From the NCBI GenBank assembly GCA_964570625.1, contig CAZMYW010000003.1:1-38454 (forward strand): a DNA stretch of 38,454 nt, given 5' to 3'. The notes below the pieces were generated by a model. It searched no databases and was not told where the DNA came from. It saw nothing but the letters and a program-made list of their open reading frames with translations. This document shows positions 14,018 to 22,199 of this stretch, piece by piece. Each line of letters opens with the position of its first letter. Positions within the stretch are counted from its first letter, which is position 1. This DNA is from JBFLXB01 sp964570625. Lineage in GTDB: Bacteria > Nitrospirota > Nitrospiria > 2-01-FULL-66-17. A program made the translations under genes and the position numbers.

Positions 14018-16562
14018 CCGTCAACGCCTCCAGATAGACCATGTTCGCCGCGTGACGAGCCGGGATCCACCCCGCGACCATCGCGGACGCGACGGCCAGC
14101 AACGCCGCCGCAATCACCTCCGGCACCCGCCATGAAAAGAGGATCGTCCATCCGAACGACTGCACGTTCACCACCTTGATCAGGACCAACGACACCGCGA
14201 ATCCGACGGCCACGCCTAACGCGGCCCCCAGGAGACCGATCAGCCCCGCTTCCCACAACACGACCCGTCGGACCTGGACCGGACTGGCTCCCAACGCGCG
14301 GATCACTCCGATCTCGCGCCGTCGCTCCAGCACGATCGCCAGTACGGTGCTCGCCACACCGAGCGCGGCGACGATCATCGCCACCAGATCCAGCGCGCGG
14401 GTAATGGCGAACGTGTGATCAAACACGTCGAGCACCTCGGTTTTCAACCCGCGGTTCGACACGATCGACACCCGGTGCAACGGAGCCACCGCGGTTTCGA
14501 TTGCCGCGCTGACCTGCTCGGGGTGTGCCCCCGGCTCAAGGTACACGCCCAGTGCGGTGATTCCGGAATCCCGCCAGTGCCGCTGCCACAACGAGCGGTC
14601 CATCAACACGCGCCCTCCGTCGGTCGCGTAATCATAGAACACCGCGACGATGGGGAATAGCCCCCGTCCATCGGCGGTGGGGAGGTCCAGGGTCTCGCCG
14701 GGCCCGACCTTGAGCTGGTTGGCCAACACTTCGGACACGGCAATCCCTTCTCCGCGCGCGAGACGGACGAGCAGGTCGTTCCCATCGCCGCGTGTGAACT
14801 GCATGCCGCTCCGTTCGCGTACGATCGTGAGGTCGCGAGCGGAGAGCAGCATCGGGTGACCGCGAGACTCGATCGGCACCTGACGGTAGGGATCAACCGC
14901 CGCCACACCAGGAACCGCGGCGATCCGCGTCGCGATCCGGGCGTCTGCGAAGTGCGCGGTCGAGCCGACGGCTGGGCGTGACGCCGGGCTGATGTACAGA
15001 TCCGCGGTGATCGTCGCGTTGATCCACCGAGCGACCGTGTCCCGGAAGCTGCCGACCATCACCACCACGCTGACCATCATGGCGAGGGCGGTCATCAGCG
15101 CGCCGGCTGCCACCGCGGTCCTCCCCGGCGTGGCGGCGAGTGTGCCCGACGCGAGACGCGCCTCCACGATTCCGACGCGCAGGGCGAGCGGACGGACCAG
15201 TCGGCCTAACCCCACACCCGCCAGGGGCGTGACAAAGGCCCCGCTCAACACCAGACACAACGCCGCGCCGTAGCCGAATAGCGGAACTCCGGCGATCGGG
15301 CCGGCTTGCGCCAGGGTCCATGCCAGCGCGCTCCATCCTACGCCGATCATGGCGAGCCGTCCGGCGTTCACCCGGCGGTGCCGTTCCACCCATCCGGCGT
15401 GTAACACCTCGCGTGGCACCGTACTCAGGGCCTCGATAATCGGTACCAACGCCGCCGCGACCGCCACGATGCAGCCGAGGGCGAACCCCTCCAGGGCGAG
15501 TTCGGGGGTGAGCACGACCCGCTGCGTGGCCGCACCGCCATATAGCGCTTCCACCGTCGAAGACACCGTTCCCACCGCGGTGTGCGCCAGCACCCACCCG
15601 AGCGGCACCCCGACCGCCCCTCCCACCAGTCCAAACAACAACGCTTCACCCGTGAGCGCGGAAAACAACCGCGCGCGGCCCACGCCGAGCGCTCGCAACA
15701 GGCCGATCTCGGCGCGTCGCCGCAGTAGTGCGTGGGTCATCGTGTTGTAGATGAGGAACAAGCCGACCAGTAATGCGATACCGCTGAGTGCGGTGAGATT
15801 GACTTGAAACGAGCGCACCACCTGCTCGGCGTGAGCCAAGCGGGACTCGGGCCGCTGCACCGTGAGCGCTGTTGGCAGCGCCTCGTCCAACCGCTGCCGC
15901 ACGACGTCGATCTCCTCGGAATCGGTCAACACGTCGATGCGATCGAGGCGGCCGATACGGTCGAACGTCCACTGCGCAGCCGCGATGTCCATCAACGCGA
16001 CCGCTCCTCCCCAGGCCCGTGTGAGGCGATCGTCCGTCGTGGTGCCCGCCACGGTGAGCGTGACGGCTCGGTCGCCGTCCAACACGGTCAGCCGATTGCC
16101 CACGGCCAGACCGCGAGACGCGGCCAGATGTTCGGTCAACAGGGCGGCGGTCGGGTCCAGTAACCACGCTTCGGTCTGCTCCGGTTCGAAGGTCGGGACC
16201 ATCCGGTGCGATCGAAACGGATGGTCGCTGAACGGATCCACGCCCAGGACCGTGAGCGAAGTGTCGTCGTCGAGCGCCACGTGGCGAATGATGACCGGCG
16301 ATGCCGCGAGGACTCCCGGTGTGCCGACCACCTGCTCCAACGCGGACTCGTCGAACCCGTGTTCACCCCCGATCACTTCGAGCGTGGCCGGGCCGCTCAG
16401 CCCCGTGACGGTGTCGCGGAATGAGGCGGAGACGCTGTCGTTGCACAGACGGATGGCCACGTACAACGCCACGCCCAGCGCCAGGCCGAGGACGGTCAGG
16501 CTGGTCCGCAGTTTGGCGCGGGTGAGGTGTCGAACTGCCGTGAATCGTAGCAGGGTCGTCAC
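14010..16562 (-). CDS. Double-FtsX ABC transporter permease (AttFG-like)
   Basis: 850 residues. An N-terminal membrane span (about 19-39) is followed by a large periplasmic MacB-PCD-like domain, a first FtsX core of three spans (about 260-385), a central pair or trio of spans (about 405-500), a second periplasmic domain and a second FtsX core (about 725-845, with RRREIGVIRALGAS). Fusion of two permease halves in one chain is typical of the lipoprotein-release/AttFG-type systems. The start overlaps the ATPase gene by four bases and the end overlaps the AttH-like gene by eight. It probably works as one complex in the cytoplasmic membrane, using ATP hydrolysis to drive extraction or secretion across the periplasm rather than classical import. 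Confidence 0.9.
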   Translation of the reverse strand: MTTLLRFTAVRHLTRAKLRTSLTVLGLALGVALYVAIRLCNDSVSASFRDTVTGLSGPATLEVIGGEHGFDESALEQVVGTPGVLAASPVIIRHVALDDDTSLTVLGVDPFSDHPFRSHRMVPTFEPEQTEAWLLDPTAALLTEHLAASRGLAVGNRLTVLDGDRAVTLTVAGTTTDDRLTRAWGGAVALMDIAAAQWTFDRIGRLDRIDVLTDSEEIDVVRQRLDEALPTALTVQRPESRLAHAEQVVRSFQVNLTALSGIALLVGLFLIYNTMTHALLRRRAEIGLLRALGVGRARLFSALTGEALLFGLVGGAVGVPLGWVLAHTAVGTVSSTVEALYGGAATQRVVLTPELALEGFALGCIVAVAAALVPIIEALSTVPREVLHAGWVERHRRVNAGRLAMIGVGWSALAWTLAQAGPIAGVPLFGYGAALCLVLSGAFVTPLAGVGLGRLVRPLALRVGIVEARLASGTLAATPGRTAVAAGALMTALAMMVSVVVMVGSFRDTVARWINATITADLYISPASRPAVGSTAHFADARIATRIAAVPGVAAVDPYRQVPIESRGHPMLLSARDLTIVRERSGMQFTRGDGNDLLVRLARGEGIAVSEVLANQLKVGPGETLDLPTADGRGLFPIVAVFYDYATDGGRVLMDRSLWQRHWRDSGITALGVYLEPGAHPEQVSAAIETAVAPLHRVSIVSNRGLKTEVLDVFDHTFAITRALDLVAMIVAALGVASTVLAIVLERRREIGVIRALGASPVQVRRVVLWEAGLIGLLGAALGVAVGFAVSLVLIKVVNVQSFGWTILFSWRVPEVIAAALLAVASAMVAGWIPARHAANMVYLEALTDE

Positions 16563-17224
16563 GCGTCGATCCTGCCGTCTTTGAGGCGCGTCGCACGATG
16601 ACCGAATTTCGCCGCGTCCGGATCGTGCGTCACCAGCACGACGGTGACGCCGGACGCGGTGGTGAGTCGCAACATCAACTCCAGGATGTCCCGCCCCCGC
16701 GCGGAGTCCAGGTTGCCGGTCGGCTCGTCCGCCAGCAACAGGGCCGGGCGCGTGATGAGTGCGCGCGCGATGGCGACCCGCTGGGCTTCGCCGCCAGACA
16801 GTTCATGCGGCCAGTGCTCCGCGCGCGCCCCAAGCCCCACGGCGTTGAGCAGGGCGTCGGTCTCATCGCGGACGTGTTTCGCCGGCGCGCGCTGGAGCAG
16901 GCGCGGCAACGCAATGTTTTCGCGAACTGAAAGGTAGGGCAAGAGATTGAAGGACTGAAACACCAAGCCGATGCGATCACGCCGCAGCCGCGTCAGCTCG
17001 GCGTCGGAGCACGCGGTGGTGGCGCGTCCATCGATCCATACCGTCCCTTCGGTGGGAAGGTCGAGCGTGGCCACGAGGTGGAGTAACGTGCTCTTGCCCG
17101 ATCCGCTCGGTCCCATCACCACGTGGAACTCGCCGCGGGGAATCTGGAGCGTCACCTCACGCAGCGCCCATACGGTTTGCGTGCCCCGTGTGTAGACCTT
17201 GCCCACGCGCTCCAGCCGGACCAT
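16559..17224 (-). CDS. ABC transporter ATPase (LolD/MacB/AttE-like)
   Basis: 221 residues, the usual length for this ATPase subgroup. Walker A GPSGSGKST (about 38-46), signature LSGGEAQR (about 142-149), Walker B LLLADEPTGNLD (about 162-173, the NLD ending typical of LolD/MacB/FtsE ATPases) and switch His in LVTHD. It energises the FtsX-type permease encoded immediately downstream (four-base overlap). It lies 57 bases after the 6-phosphogluconolactonase gene on the same strand and may share its transcript. Confidence 0.93.
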   Translation of the reverse strand: MVRLERVGKVYTRGTQTVWALREVTLQIPRGEFHVVMGPSGSGKSTLLHLVATLDLPTEGTVWIDGRATTACSDAELTRLRRDRIGLVFQSFNLLPYLSVRENIALPRLLQRAPAKHVRDETDALLNAVGLGARAEHWPHELSGGEAQRVAIARALITRPALLLADEPTGNLDSARGRDILELMLRLTTASGVTVVLVTHDPDAAKFGHRATRLKDGRIDA

Positions 17225-17281
17225 CCCAGCAGGATACGGAAGACGGTTCCACGAGGCAAGGGCGTTCGCGGCGAATCGGGA

Positions 17282-18028
17282 CTACGAGCGGACAGAATCC
17301 GTCGGCAGCTTGGCTGCCGCGGCGCGGTCCAGCAACCACGTGCAACGTCCGCTGGTCGGCATCACCGCCTGGGCCGGCCAACGAACCGGATCCTGCGGCC
17401 CGGTCAACGTGGCGGCCACGGCGTCGGCCTTGGAGGCACCGGTGACCAAAAAGACCGTCGCCCGCGCATGGACGAACACCGGAACCGTGAGCGTGACGCG
17501 ATCAGGCACTGGTTGGCCCGCGCGTGTGGTGGTTACCCATGTGGTCCGTTCGGCCAGCGCCGGATCGCGGGGAAACAGCGACGCGATGTGTCCGTCCGCA
17601 CCGAGTCCCAGCAGCACCACGTCGAACGCGGGCCACTCCACCCCGGAACAGTGTGCTTGCAGGGCGCGTTGATACGCGCGGGCCCCCTCGACCGGATCGG
17701 ATGCGTCGGTGGGCACCGGGACGATCTGCTCGCGTGGAATCGGCGCCCGGGAAAACAGGGCGGTGTCCACCATCGAAAAGTTGCTCAGGGAATCGTGGCG
17801 CCGCACCCACCGCTCATCTCCGAAACACCACCAGATGCTCTCCCACGGCACGGTTCCCCCGGATTCGGCCAGGCGGGTATAGAGCGCGCGTGGCGTCTCG
17901 CCTCCGGACAACACCACCCAGGCGCGGCCCCGTGCCTCGACCGCCTGCGTGATTTCGCGGCGGACCACCTCGGCCGCGGCGGCGATCACACCTGCAGGGT
18001 CGGAATACGAACGCACCATCGGGGGCAT
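17282..18028 (-). CDS. pgl: 6-phosphogluconolactonase
   Basis: 248 residues, full length for the SugarP isomerase-fold 6-phosphogluconolactonase (DevB type). SGGETPRALY (about 41-50) and WWCFGDERWV (about 66-75) are the substrate phosphate-binding and GDERWV signatures; a third conserved block, LGLGADGHIASLFP (about 140-153), carries the catalytic His. It hydrolyses 6-phosphogluconolactone to 6-phosphogluconate in the oxidative pentose phosphate pathway, cytoplasmic. GGAG lies six bases before the ATG; ATG at residue 4 is an alternative. It is divergent from transketolase, the non-oxidative arm, so the two may be co-regulated. Dehydrogenase genes of the pathway are not in the window. Confidence 0.93.
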   Translation of the reverse strand: MPPMVRSYSDPAGVIAAAAEVVRREITQAVEARGRAWVVLSGGETPRALYTRLAESGGTVPWESIWWCFGDERWVRRHDSLSNFSMVDTALFSRAPIPREQIVPVPTDASDPVEGARAYQRALQAHCSGVEWPAFDVVLLGLGADGHIASLFPRDPALAERTTWVTTTRAGQPVPDRVTLTVPVFVHARATVFLVTGASKADAVAATLTGPQDPVRWPAQAVMPTSGRCTWLLDRAAAAKLPTDSVRS

Positions 18029-18165
18029 CGTGGCTCCGGATTCGGGTCAGCGGGGTGAGCGCGGCGAGGATTCGGCCCGACCACCCTCCGCGTTCAGCAA
18101 GCGGTCACGTTACCTGGTCCGGCATGCGGCGTCAACCGGAGCCTCATCCCATGGATGAAATTTCG

Positions 18166-18195
18166 TTGACGCGCGTCACGGCGTTTTGCTAGGCT
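18166..18195 (+). promoter_or_regulatory. Candidate sigma70 promoter of transketolase
   Basis: TTGACG (18166-18171), 18-base spacer, TAGGCT (18190-18195). The expected leader of about 75 bases includes the ribosome site AAAGGAG at about 18266-18272. Confidence 0.5.
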
Positions 18196-18278
18196 CCAGC
18201 AATCGCGCCGGCGGTTGCGGCGTCCTTCCGCGTGTTGTGCTCACCGAGTGATATCGAGGTGATGGAAAGGAGTCGAGA

Positions 18279-20132
18279 ATGAGTCTGAAACGATCCGACG
18301 TGATCGCCATGCTCCGCCATAAAGGCGCGGTGTTGCGTATGGACAGCGTGCGCGCGACCAGCGAAGCGGGCAGCGGCCACCCGTCGAGTTGTTGTTCGGC
18401 CGCCGATATCGTGGCGGCGCTGTTTTTTGCGGTCATGCGGTACGACTCCAAGGCCCCCCGGCACCCCGGCAGCGACCGCTTCGTGCTCTCGAAAGGCCAT
18501 GCGGCGCCGCTGCTGTACGCAGCGTGGGCGGAGGCGGGATTGTTTGACAAAGCCGACCTCCTCAAGTTGCGCACGTTGGCTTCGGACCTCGAAGGTCATC
18601 CCACGCCGCGCCTGCCGTTCGTGGATGTCGCCACCGGTTCGCTGGGCCAAGGCCTTCCGGCCGGCGTGGGAATGGCGCTGGCGGCCAAACGCCTCGATCG
18701 GTCGAGCGCGCGTGTCTACGTATTGATGGGGGACGGCGAGTCGGTGGAGGGCTCGGTGTGGGAGGCGGCGGAAATTGCCCGCCATGAGGGGCTGGACAAC
18801 TTGTGCGCGATCATCGACGTGAACCGCTTGGGCCAGAGCGATCCGACGATCCTGCAGCACGATATGGACGGGTACCGGTCGCGCTGGGCGGGATTCGGGT
18901 GGCACGCGATCGTGGTGGACGGCCACGATCCGGAGGCTCTTCTGGCCGCGTTCGACGACGCCTCGTCGATGAACGGGCGTCCCACCGTTCTGCTGGCGCG
19001 GACGTTGAAAGGCAAAGGGATCTCCTTTATCGAAGATCGTCCGGATTGGCACGGCAAGGCGCTGAAGAAAGGCGACGAGTTGCAGCGCGGGTTGGACGAG
19101 TTGTCCAAAGGCCTCAGCCTGCACACCGTGCAGCCGATCGCGCGTCCGCTCGACGCGGCTCACGGACGACCGGCGAGTGGAACCGTGGCTCCGCCGGCCT
19201 ACAAGGCGACGGACTCGGTGGCGACCCGCGAGGCGTTCGGTCACGCGCTGGTGGCGTTGGGGGAGGCGAACCCGTTGGTCGTCGCCCTTGACGCGGACGT
19301 GAAGAACTCGACGTTCACCGAGGCGTTCGGCAAACGGTTTCCCGAGCGGTTTTTCGAGAACTTCATCGCCGAACAGAATATGGTCGGAGCGGCGGTGGGT
19401 GTCAGCGCGGCCGGCTACGTCCCGTTCGCCGCCACGTTCGCCTGTTTCCTCACCCGCGCCTACGACTTCATTCGGATGGCCGCCATCAGCCACGCGAACG
19501 TCAAACTGATGGGATCCCACGCCGGGGTGAGCATCGGGGAGGACGGACCGTCGCAAATGGGGCTGGAAGACCTCGCGATGATGGCTGCCCAGCCGGGAGT
19601 CGTGGTGCTGTATCCATCGGATGCGTTCGCGACATACCGGCTGGTTGAAGCAGCCGCGGCGCATCGCGGCCTCGTGTACATCAGGACCGGGCGTCCCAAG
19701 TGTCCGATTCTCTACGGCCCCGAGGAGCGATTCCCCATCGGCGGGTCGAAGGTCGTCCGTTCCAGTGCGACGGATCGGCTGACCATTGTCGCGGCGGGGG
19801 TCACCCTATTCGAGGCGTTGAAGGCGTATGACCAGCTCAAGGCTGGCGGCACTAGCGTCCGGGTCATCGATCTGTACAGCGTGGTGCCCATCGACCGCGC
19901 CGGGTTACTGGATGCTGCGCGCGCCACCGGGGGCCGGATCCTCACGGTCGAAGATCATTACGCTCACGGAGGGCTGGGGGACGCGGTGTTGAGTGCAGTC
20001 GGGTCCGAGGGGGTCCGCGTCCACAAACTGGCGGTGCGAGAGGTCCCGCACAGCGGCAAACCCGACGAGTTGCTCGATCGCTACGGGATCAGCGCCCGCG
20101 CGATTGTCGAAGCGGCAAAACAGATGCTGTAA
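18279..20132 (+). CDS. tkt: Transketolase, full-length single chain
   Basis: 617 residues, shorter than the approximately 660-residue E. coli type and like the group with a short linker. Strong AAAGGAG upstream of the ATG. The thiamine-diphosphate and Mg site is seen in GDGESVEG (151-158) with Asn182 (IIDVN); SGHPSS (32-37) is the conserved N-terminal substrate block, and catalytic Glu365 lies in FIAEQNM. The C-terminal domain is complete (residues about 485-617). It transfers two-carbon units between pentose and hexose phosphates in the non-oxidative pentose phosphate or Calvin pathway. The neighbouring divergent pgl gene supports the pentose phosphate context. A perfect palindrome follows the stop codon. 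Confidence 0.95.
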   Translation: MSLKRSDVIAMLRHKGAVLRMDSVRATSEAGSGHPSSCCSAADIVAALFFAVMRYDSKAPRHPGSDRFVLSKGHAAPLLYAAWAEAGLFDKADLLKLRTLASDLEGHPTPRLPFVDVATGSLGQGLPAGVGMALAAKRLDRSSARVYVLMGDGESVEGSVWEAAEIARHEGLDNLCAIIDVNRLGQSDPTILQHDMDGYRSRWAGFGWHAIVVDGHDPEALLAAFDDASSMNGRPTVLLARTLKGKGISFIEDRPDWHGKALKKGDELQRGLDELSKGLSLHTVQPIARPLDAAHGRPASGTVAPPAYKATDSVATREAFGHALVALGEANPLVVALDADVKNSTFTEAFGKRFPERFFENFIAEQNMVGAAVGVSAAGYVPFAATFACFLTRAYDFIRMAAISHANVKLMGSHAGVSIGEDGPSQMGLEDLAMMAAQPGVVVLYPSDAFATYRLVEAAAAHRGLVYIRTGRPKCPILYGPEERFPIGGSKVVRSSATDRLTIVAAGVTLFEALKAYDQLKAGGTSVRVIDLYSVVPIDRAGLLDAARATGGRILTVEDHYAHGGLGDAVLSAVGSEGVRVHKLAVREVPHSGKPDELLDRYGISARAIVEAAKQML

Positions 20133-20137
20133 AATGC

Positions 20138-20165
20138 GTTGGGGCGCACGATCGTGCGCCCCAAC
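20138..20165. terminator. Perfect 28-bp palindrome between tkt and the Spy-like gene
   Basis: GTTGGGGCGCACGA (20138-20151) is exactly mirrored at 20152-20165, a 14-bp stem with no obligatory loop. On the minus strand it is followed by GCATTTT, giving a short U-tract; on the plus strand no T-run follows. It probably terminates both convergent transcripts, more strongly the minus one. Confidence 0.65.
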
Positions 20166-20188
20166 CCTGATCGAATCGACGGCGAGGA

Positions 20189-20785
20189 TCAGTCTTCGTC
20201 GTCGCTGTGGTCGTATCCTCTTTCACCGTATCCTTTACCCCCGTACCCCATTCCCGGGTGGCCCATCATGCCCTTCCCGCCCTGCATACCCATGCCGTAG
20301 CGGCCGCCGCCCCCAAACATCATCATGCCCATGGAACGGAACTGCTCGAACTGCTCAGGAGACAAGACCGATTTGAGGCTCATCAGATGTCTGAAGCGAT
20401 AGACTCGCAGATCGGTTTTTTTGCCTTCGACTTCGCGAACCTTTTTTTCGATCTGGTCGGCGGTCAGGTCTTTCTTGTCCATCAGCTCCCACAGCTCGAG
20501 TTCGGCGATCTTGATGTCGGCGCCGCGTTTGATGGTTTCCTTTTCGTAGTCGTTGCGGAGCTTCTTGAATTTCTGGATCTGGTCGTCGGAGAGCTTTAAT
20601 TGGTCTTTCAGGAATGACGGAGAAAACATGGCGCCCATGCCGGAGTGCCCGCCGTCGGGTCCTTGCATCCCGCCCTTGCCCATCGGCGGGTGACCGGCGG
20701 GTTGGGCCCATCCTGGCGACACCAAGACACACGTGATCACCCCGGCGATGACGCCGGCCGCTGCGGTTCGAGCACACCTGTTCAT
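20189..20785 (-). CDS. Spy/CpxP-family periplasmic protein (zinc-resistance/refolding chaperone type)
   Basis: 198 residues with a signal peptide (about 1-28, AQP cleavage region). A short helical domain (about 50-155) is rich in K/E/D and has the LSPEQFEQF form of the LTxxQ motif typical of the Spy/CpxP/Heavy-metal-resistance family. Long Gly/Met-rich tracts lie before (MGKGGMQG) and after it, the latter with a histidine and acidic tail. AAAGGAG precedes the ATG. Spy-type proteins are small ATP-independent periplasmic chaperones; the Met/Gly/His tails suggest metal binding, but that is inference. It lies 63 bases downstream of cobO. Confidence 0.85.
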   Translation of the reverse strand: MNRCARTAAAGVIAGVITCVLVSPGWAQPAGHPPMGKGGMQGPDGGHSGMGAMFSPSFLKDQLKLSDDQIQKFKKLRNDYEKETIKRGADIKIAELELWELMDKKDLTADQIEKKVREVEGKKTDLRVYRFRHLMSLKSVLSPEQFEQFRSMGMMMFGGGGRYGMGMQGGKGMMGHPGMGYGGKGYGERGYDHSDDED

Positions 20786-20848
20786 TTGTTGACTCCTTTC
20801 GTCTCGTGAGAAAATCGTCCCATTCTGCTTCCCGGTGTCAGGTGGATC

Positions 20849-21409
20849 TTAGAACTCAATGCCTTTCTGGGCCTTGATGCCTTGCGCGAACGCGTGTTTG
20901 ACCTCGGTCATCTCCGTCACGGTGTCCGCTGCGTCGAGCACTTCCTTGGGGGCGTCGCGTCCGGTGAGGACCACGTGTACGGAATCCGGCTTGGACTGGA
21001 GGAACGCAAGCACCTCGTCGAGCGGAAGATAGCCGTAGGCGAGGGCGTAGTTGATTTCATCGAAGATCACCATCTGATACTCGCCGGAGCGAGCCGCCTG
21101 CACGCCACGCTCCCAGCACTCATGGGCTTTCACGGCATCCCGTTCGGGATTTTTGGTGTCCCAGGTGAATCCTTCACCCATCGGCTGAATCGTCAGGTCC
21201 GGCGCGAGACGATTGGCGGCCTCCAGTTCGCCGTAGCGCCAGTTGCCTTTGATGAACTGAACCATCAGCACGCGCCACCCGTGACCGACGGCCCTCAACG
21301 CGAGGCCCAGCGCCGCGGTCGTTTTCCCTTTGCCGTTTCCGGTGTGGACGATGATGAGCCCCTTGCGACGCGTGCCGTCGAGTCGGGGCGGGGTTTGCGG
21401 ACCGGCCAT
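20849..21409 (-). CDS. cobO: Corrinoid adenosyltransferase (CobO/BtuR)
   Basis: 186 residues from the ATG at 21409, chosen for GGAG six bases upstream; the in-frame sequence above adds 17 residues with no family similarity. The P-loop HTGNGKGKTTAA (about 22-33) is the signature of the CobA/CobO/BtuR family, and EINYALAYGYL (about 118-128) is the conserved middle block. The enzyme transfers the adenosyl group of ATP to cob(I)alamin to make adenosylcobalamin. No other cobalamin genes and no B12 riboswitch are in the window, so salvage is more likely than local de novo synthesis. It is the sixth gene in the gap-pgk-tpiA-secG direction, 73 bases after the flavoprotein gene, with its own candidate promoter. 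Confidence 0.93.
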   Translation of the reverse strand: MAGPQTPPRLDGTRRKGLIIVHTGNGKGKTTAALGLALRAVGHGWRVLMVQFIKGNWRYGELEAANRLAPDLTIQPMGEGFTWDTKNPERDAVKAHECWERGVQAARSGEYQMVIFDEINYALAYGYLPLDEVLAFLQSKPDSVHVVLTGRDAPKEVLDAADTVTEMTEVKHAFAQGIKAQKGIEF

Positions 21410-21430
21410 GCCGCACTCCAGGACGGAGCG

Positions 21431-21459
21431 AGTATAGCAAAGATCCCCCCACCGTGCCA
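21431..21459 (-). promoter_or_regulatory. Candidate internal promoter of cobO
   Basis: On the minus strand TGGCAC (21454-21459), 17-base spacer, TATACT (21431-21436). The -10 is good and the -35 weak. It would give cobO an independent promoter with a leader of about 15 bases. Confidence 0.4.
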
Positions 21460-21482
21460 CGCGCAGCAGGGCTGGTGACGGC

Positions 21483-22199
21483 TCAGAAGTTGAGTAGGAT
21501 CCGTTCGGACGGGATACCGAGCTGTTGCAGGCGTTCGGTGTTGGCGTGGACCATTTCCTTCATGCCCACCAGACAGGTCACCGTCCGCTGCGGGTCGATC
21601 CCGAGCGTGGGTAAGAGATCCTGGACGAACCCCACCGGTCCGGTCCAGGAGTGGCCGGAGGTTGACGTGACCGTCACGCGGGCGTCCACACCGGTCGTGC
21701 GCCAGCGCTCGAAATCGGACCGATAACAGGAATGCGGCGGAGTCAGCACACCATGCAACAAGGTCAGGCGGCCGAACTGCTCCCGGTGCGCGAGTGTCCA
21801 ACCGACTACCGAACGGAGCGGGGCGATCCCGGTGCCCACGCCGATCAACAAGACGTCGCATCCCGCGTATCCCGTGAGGGGGAACCCTTTGCCTTGTGGG
21901 CCGACGGCATGGACCGTGGTGCCCACCGACAGATCGAACAGTTCGCGCGACGGGCCGGCGGCGCGTTTCACCAACACGTCGAAGTGGGGTTCGCCCGGCG
22001 CGGACGCGATCGCGAAATAGGAGGCCTCCCCGGAAGGCGTGCGGATGTGCAGGAATTGCCCGGGAGTGAAATCGAACCGGGGAGTGCCCCCCTCGGCGGA
22101 CTCCAGGCGAACGGACCGAAGTTCCTCGACGCCCTGCGGGTCGATCGCCGAGATCCGCAGGGCGACCGCGGGTTGCTCGCTGCTGGCGATACGCGTCAT
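21483..22199 (-). CDS. Ferredoxin-NADP reductase-type flavoprotein
   Basis: 238 residues from the ATG at 22199, which overlaps the protease stop by four bases (ATGA), a strong reason for this start. The N-terminal beta-barrel FAD domain (about 10-105) has YFAIASAP in place of the usual RxYS. The NAD(P)-binding domain (about 110-238) has GVGTGIAPLRSV (120-131) and CLVGMKEMV (209-217). It belongs to the FNR superfamily near hydrogenase/sulfite-reductase gamma subunits, but the C-terminal four-cysteine 2Fe-2S extension of PyrK/HydG-type proteins is absent. It probably moves electrons between NAD(P)H and a soluble carrier; a reductase for cob(II)alamin serving CobO is an attractive but unproven idea. 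Confidence 0.85.
   Translation of the reverse strand: MTRIASSEQPAVALRISAIDPQGVEELRSVRLESAEGGTPRFDFTPGQFLHIRTPSGEASYFAIASAPGEPHFDVLVKRAAGPSRELFDLSVGTTVHAVGPQGKGFPLTGYAGCDVLLIGVGTGIAPLRSVVGWTLAHREQFGRLTLLHGVLTPPHSCYRSDFERWRTTGVDARVTVTSTSGHSWTGPVGFVQDLLPTLGIDPQRTVTCLVGMKEMVHANTERLQQLGIPSERILLNF

Noticed and set aside
17123..18058. 311-codon plus-strand open frame antisense to pgl and the ABC ATPase
   Set aside because: It lies opposite two genes with complete family motifs, its predicted product is Arg/Gly/His-rich without any recognisable domain, and it has no ribosome site. Long antisense frames are expected at this G+C content.
18189..19664. 491-codon minus-strand open frame antisense to transketolase
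   Set aside because: Transketolase on the plus strand has all catalytic motifs; the antisense product is of Arg/His/Gln-rich shadow composition.
21410..21482. Cobalamin riboswitch upstream of cobO
   Set aside because: The 73-base gap is too short and lacks the B12-box pattern.
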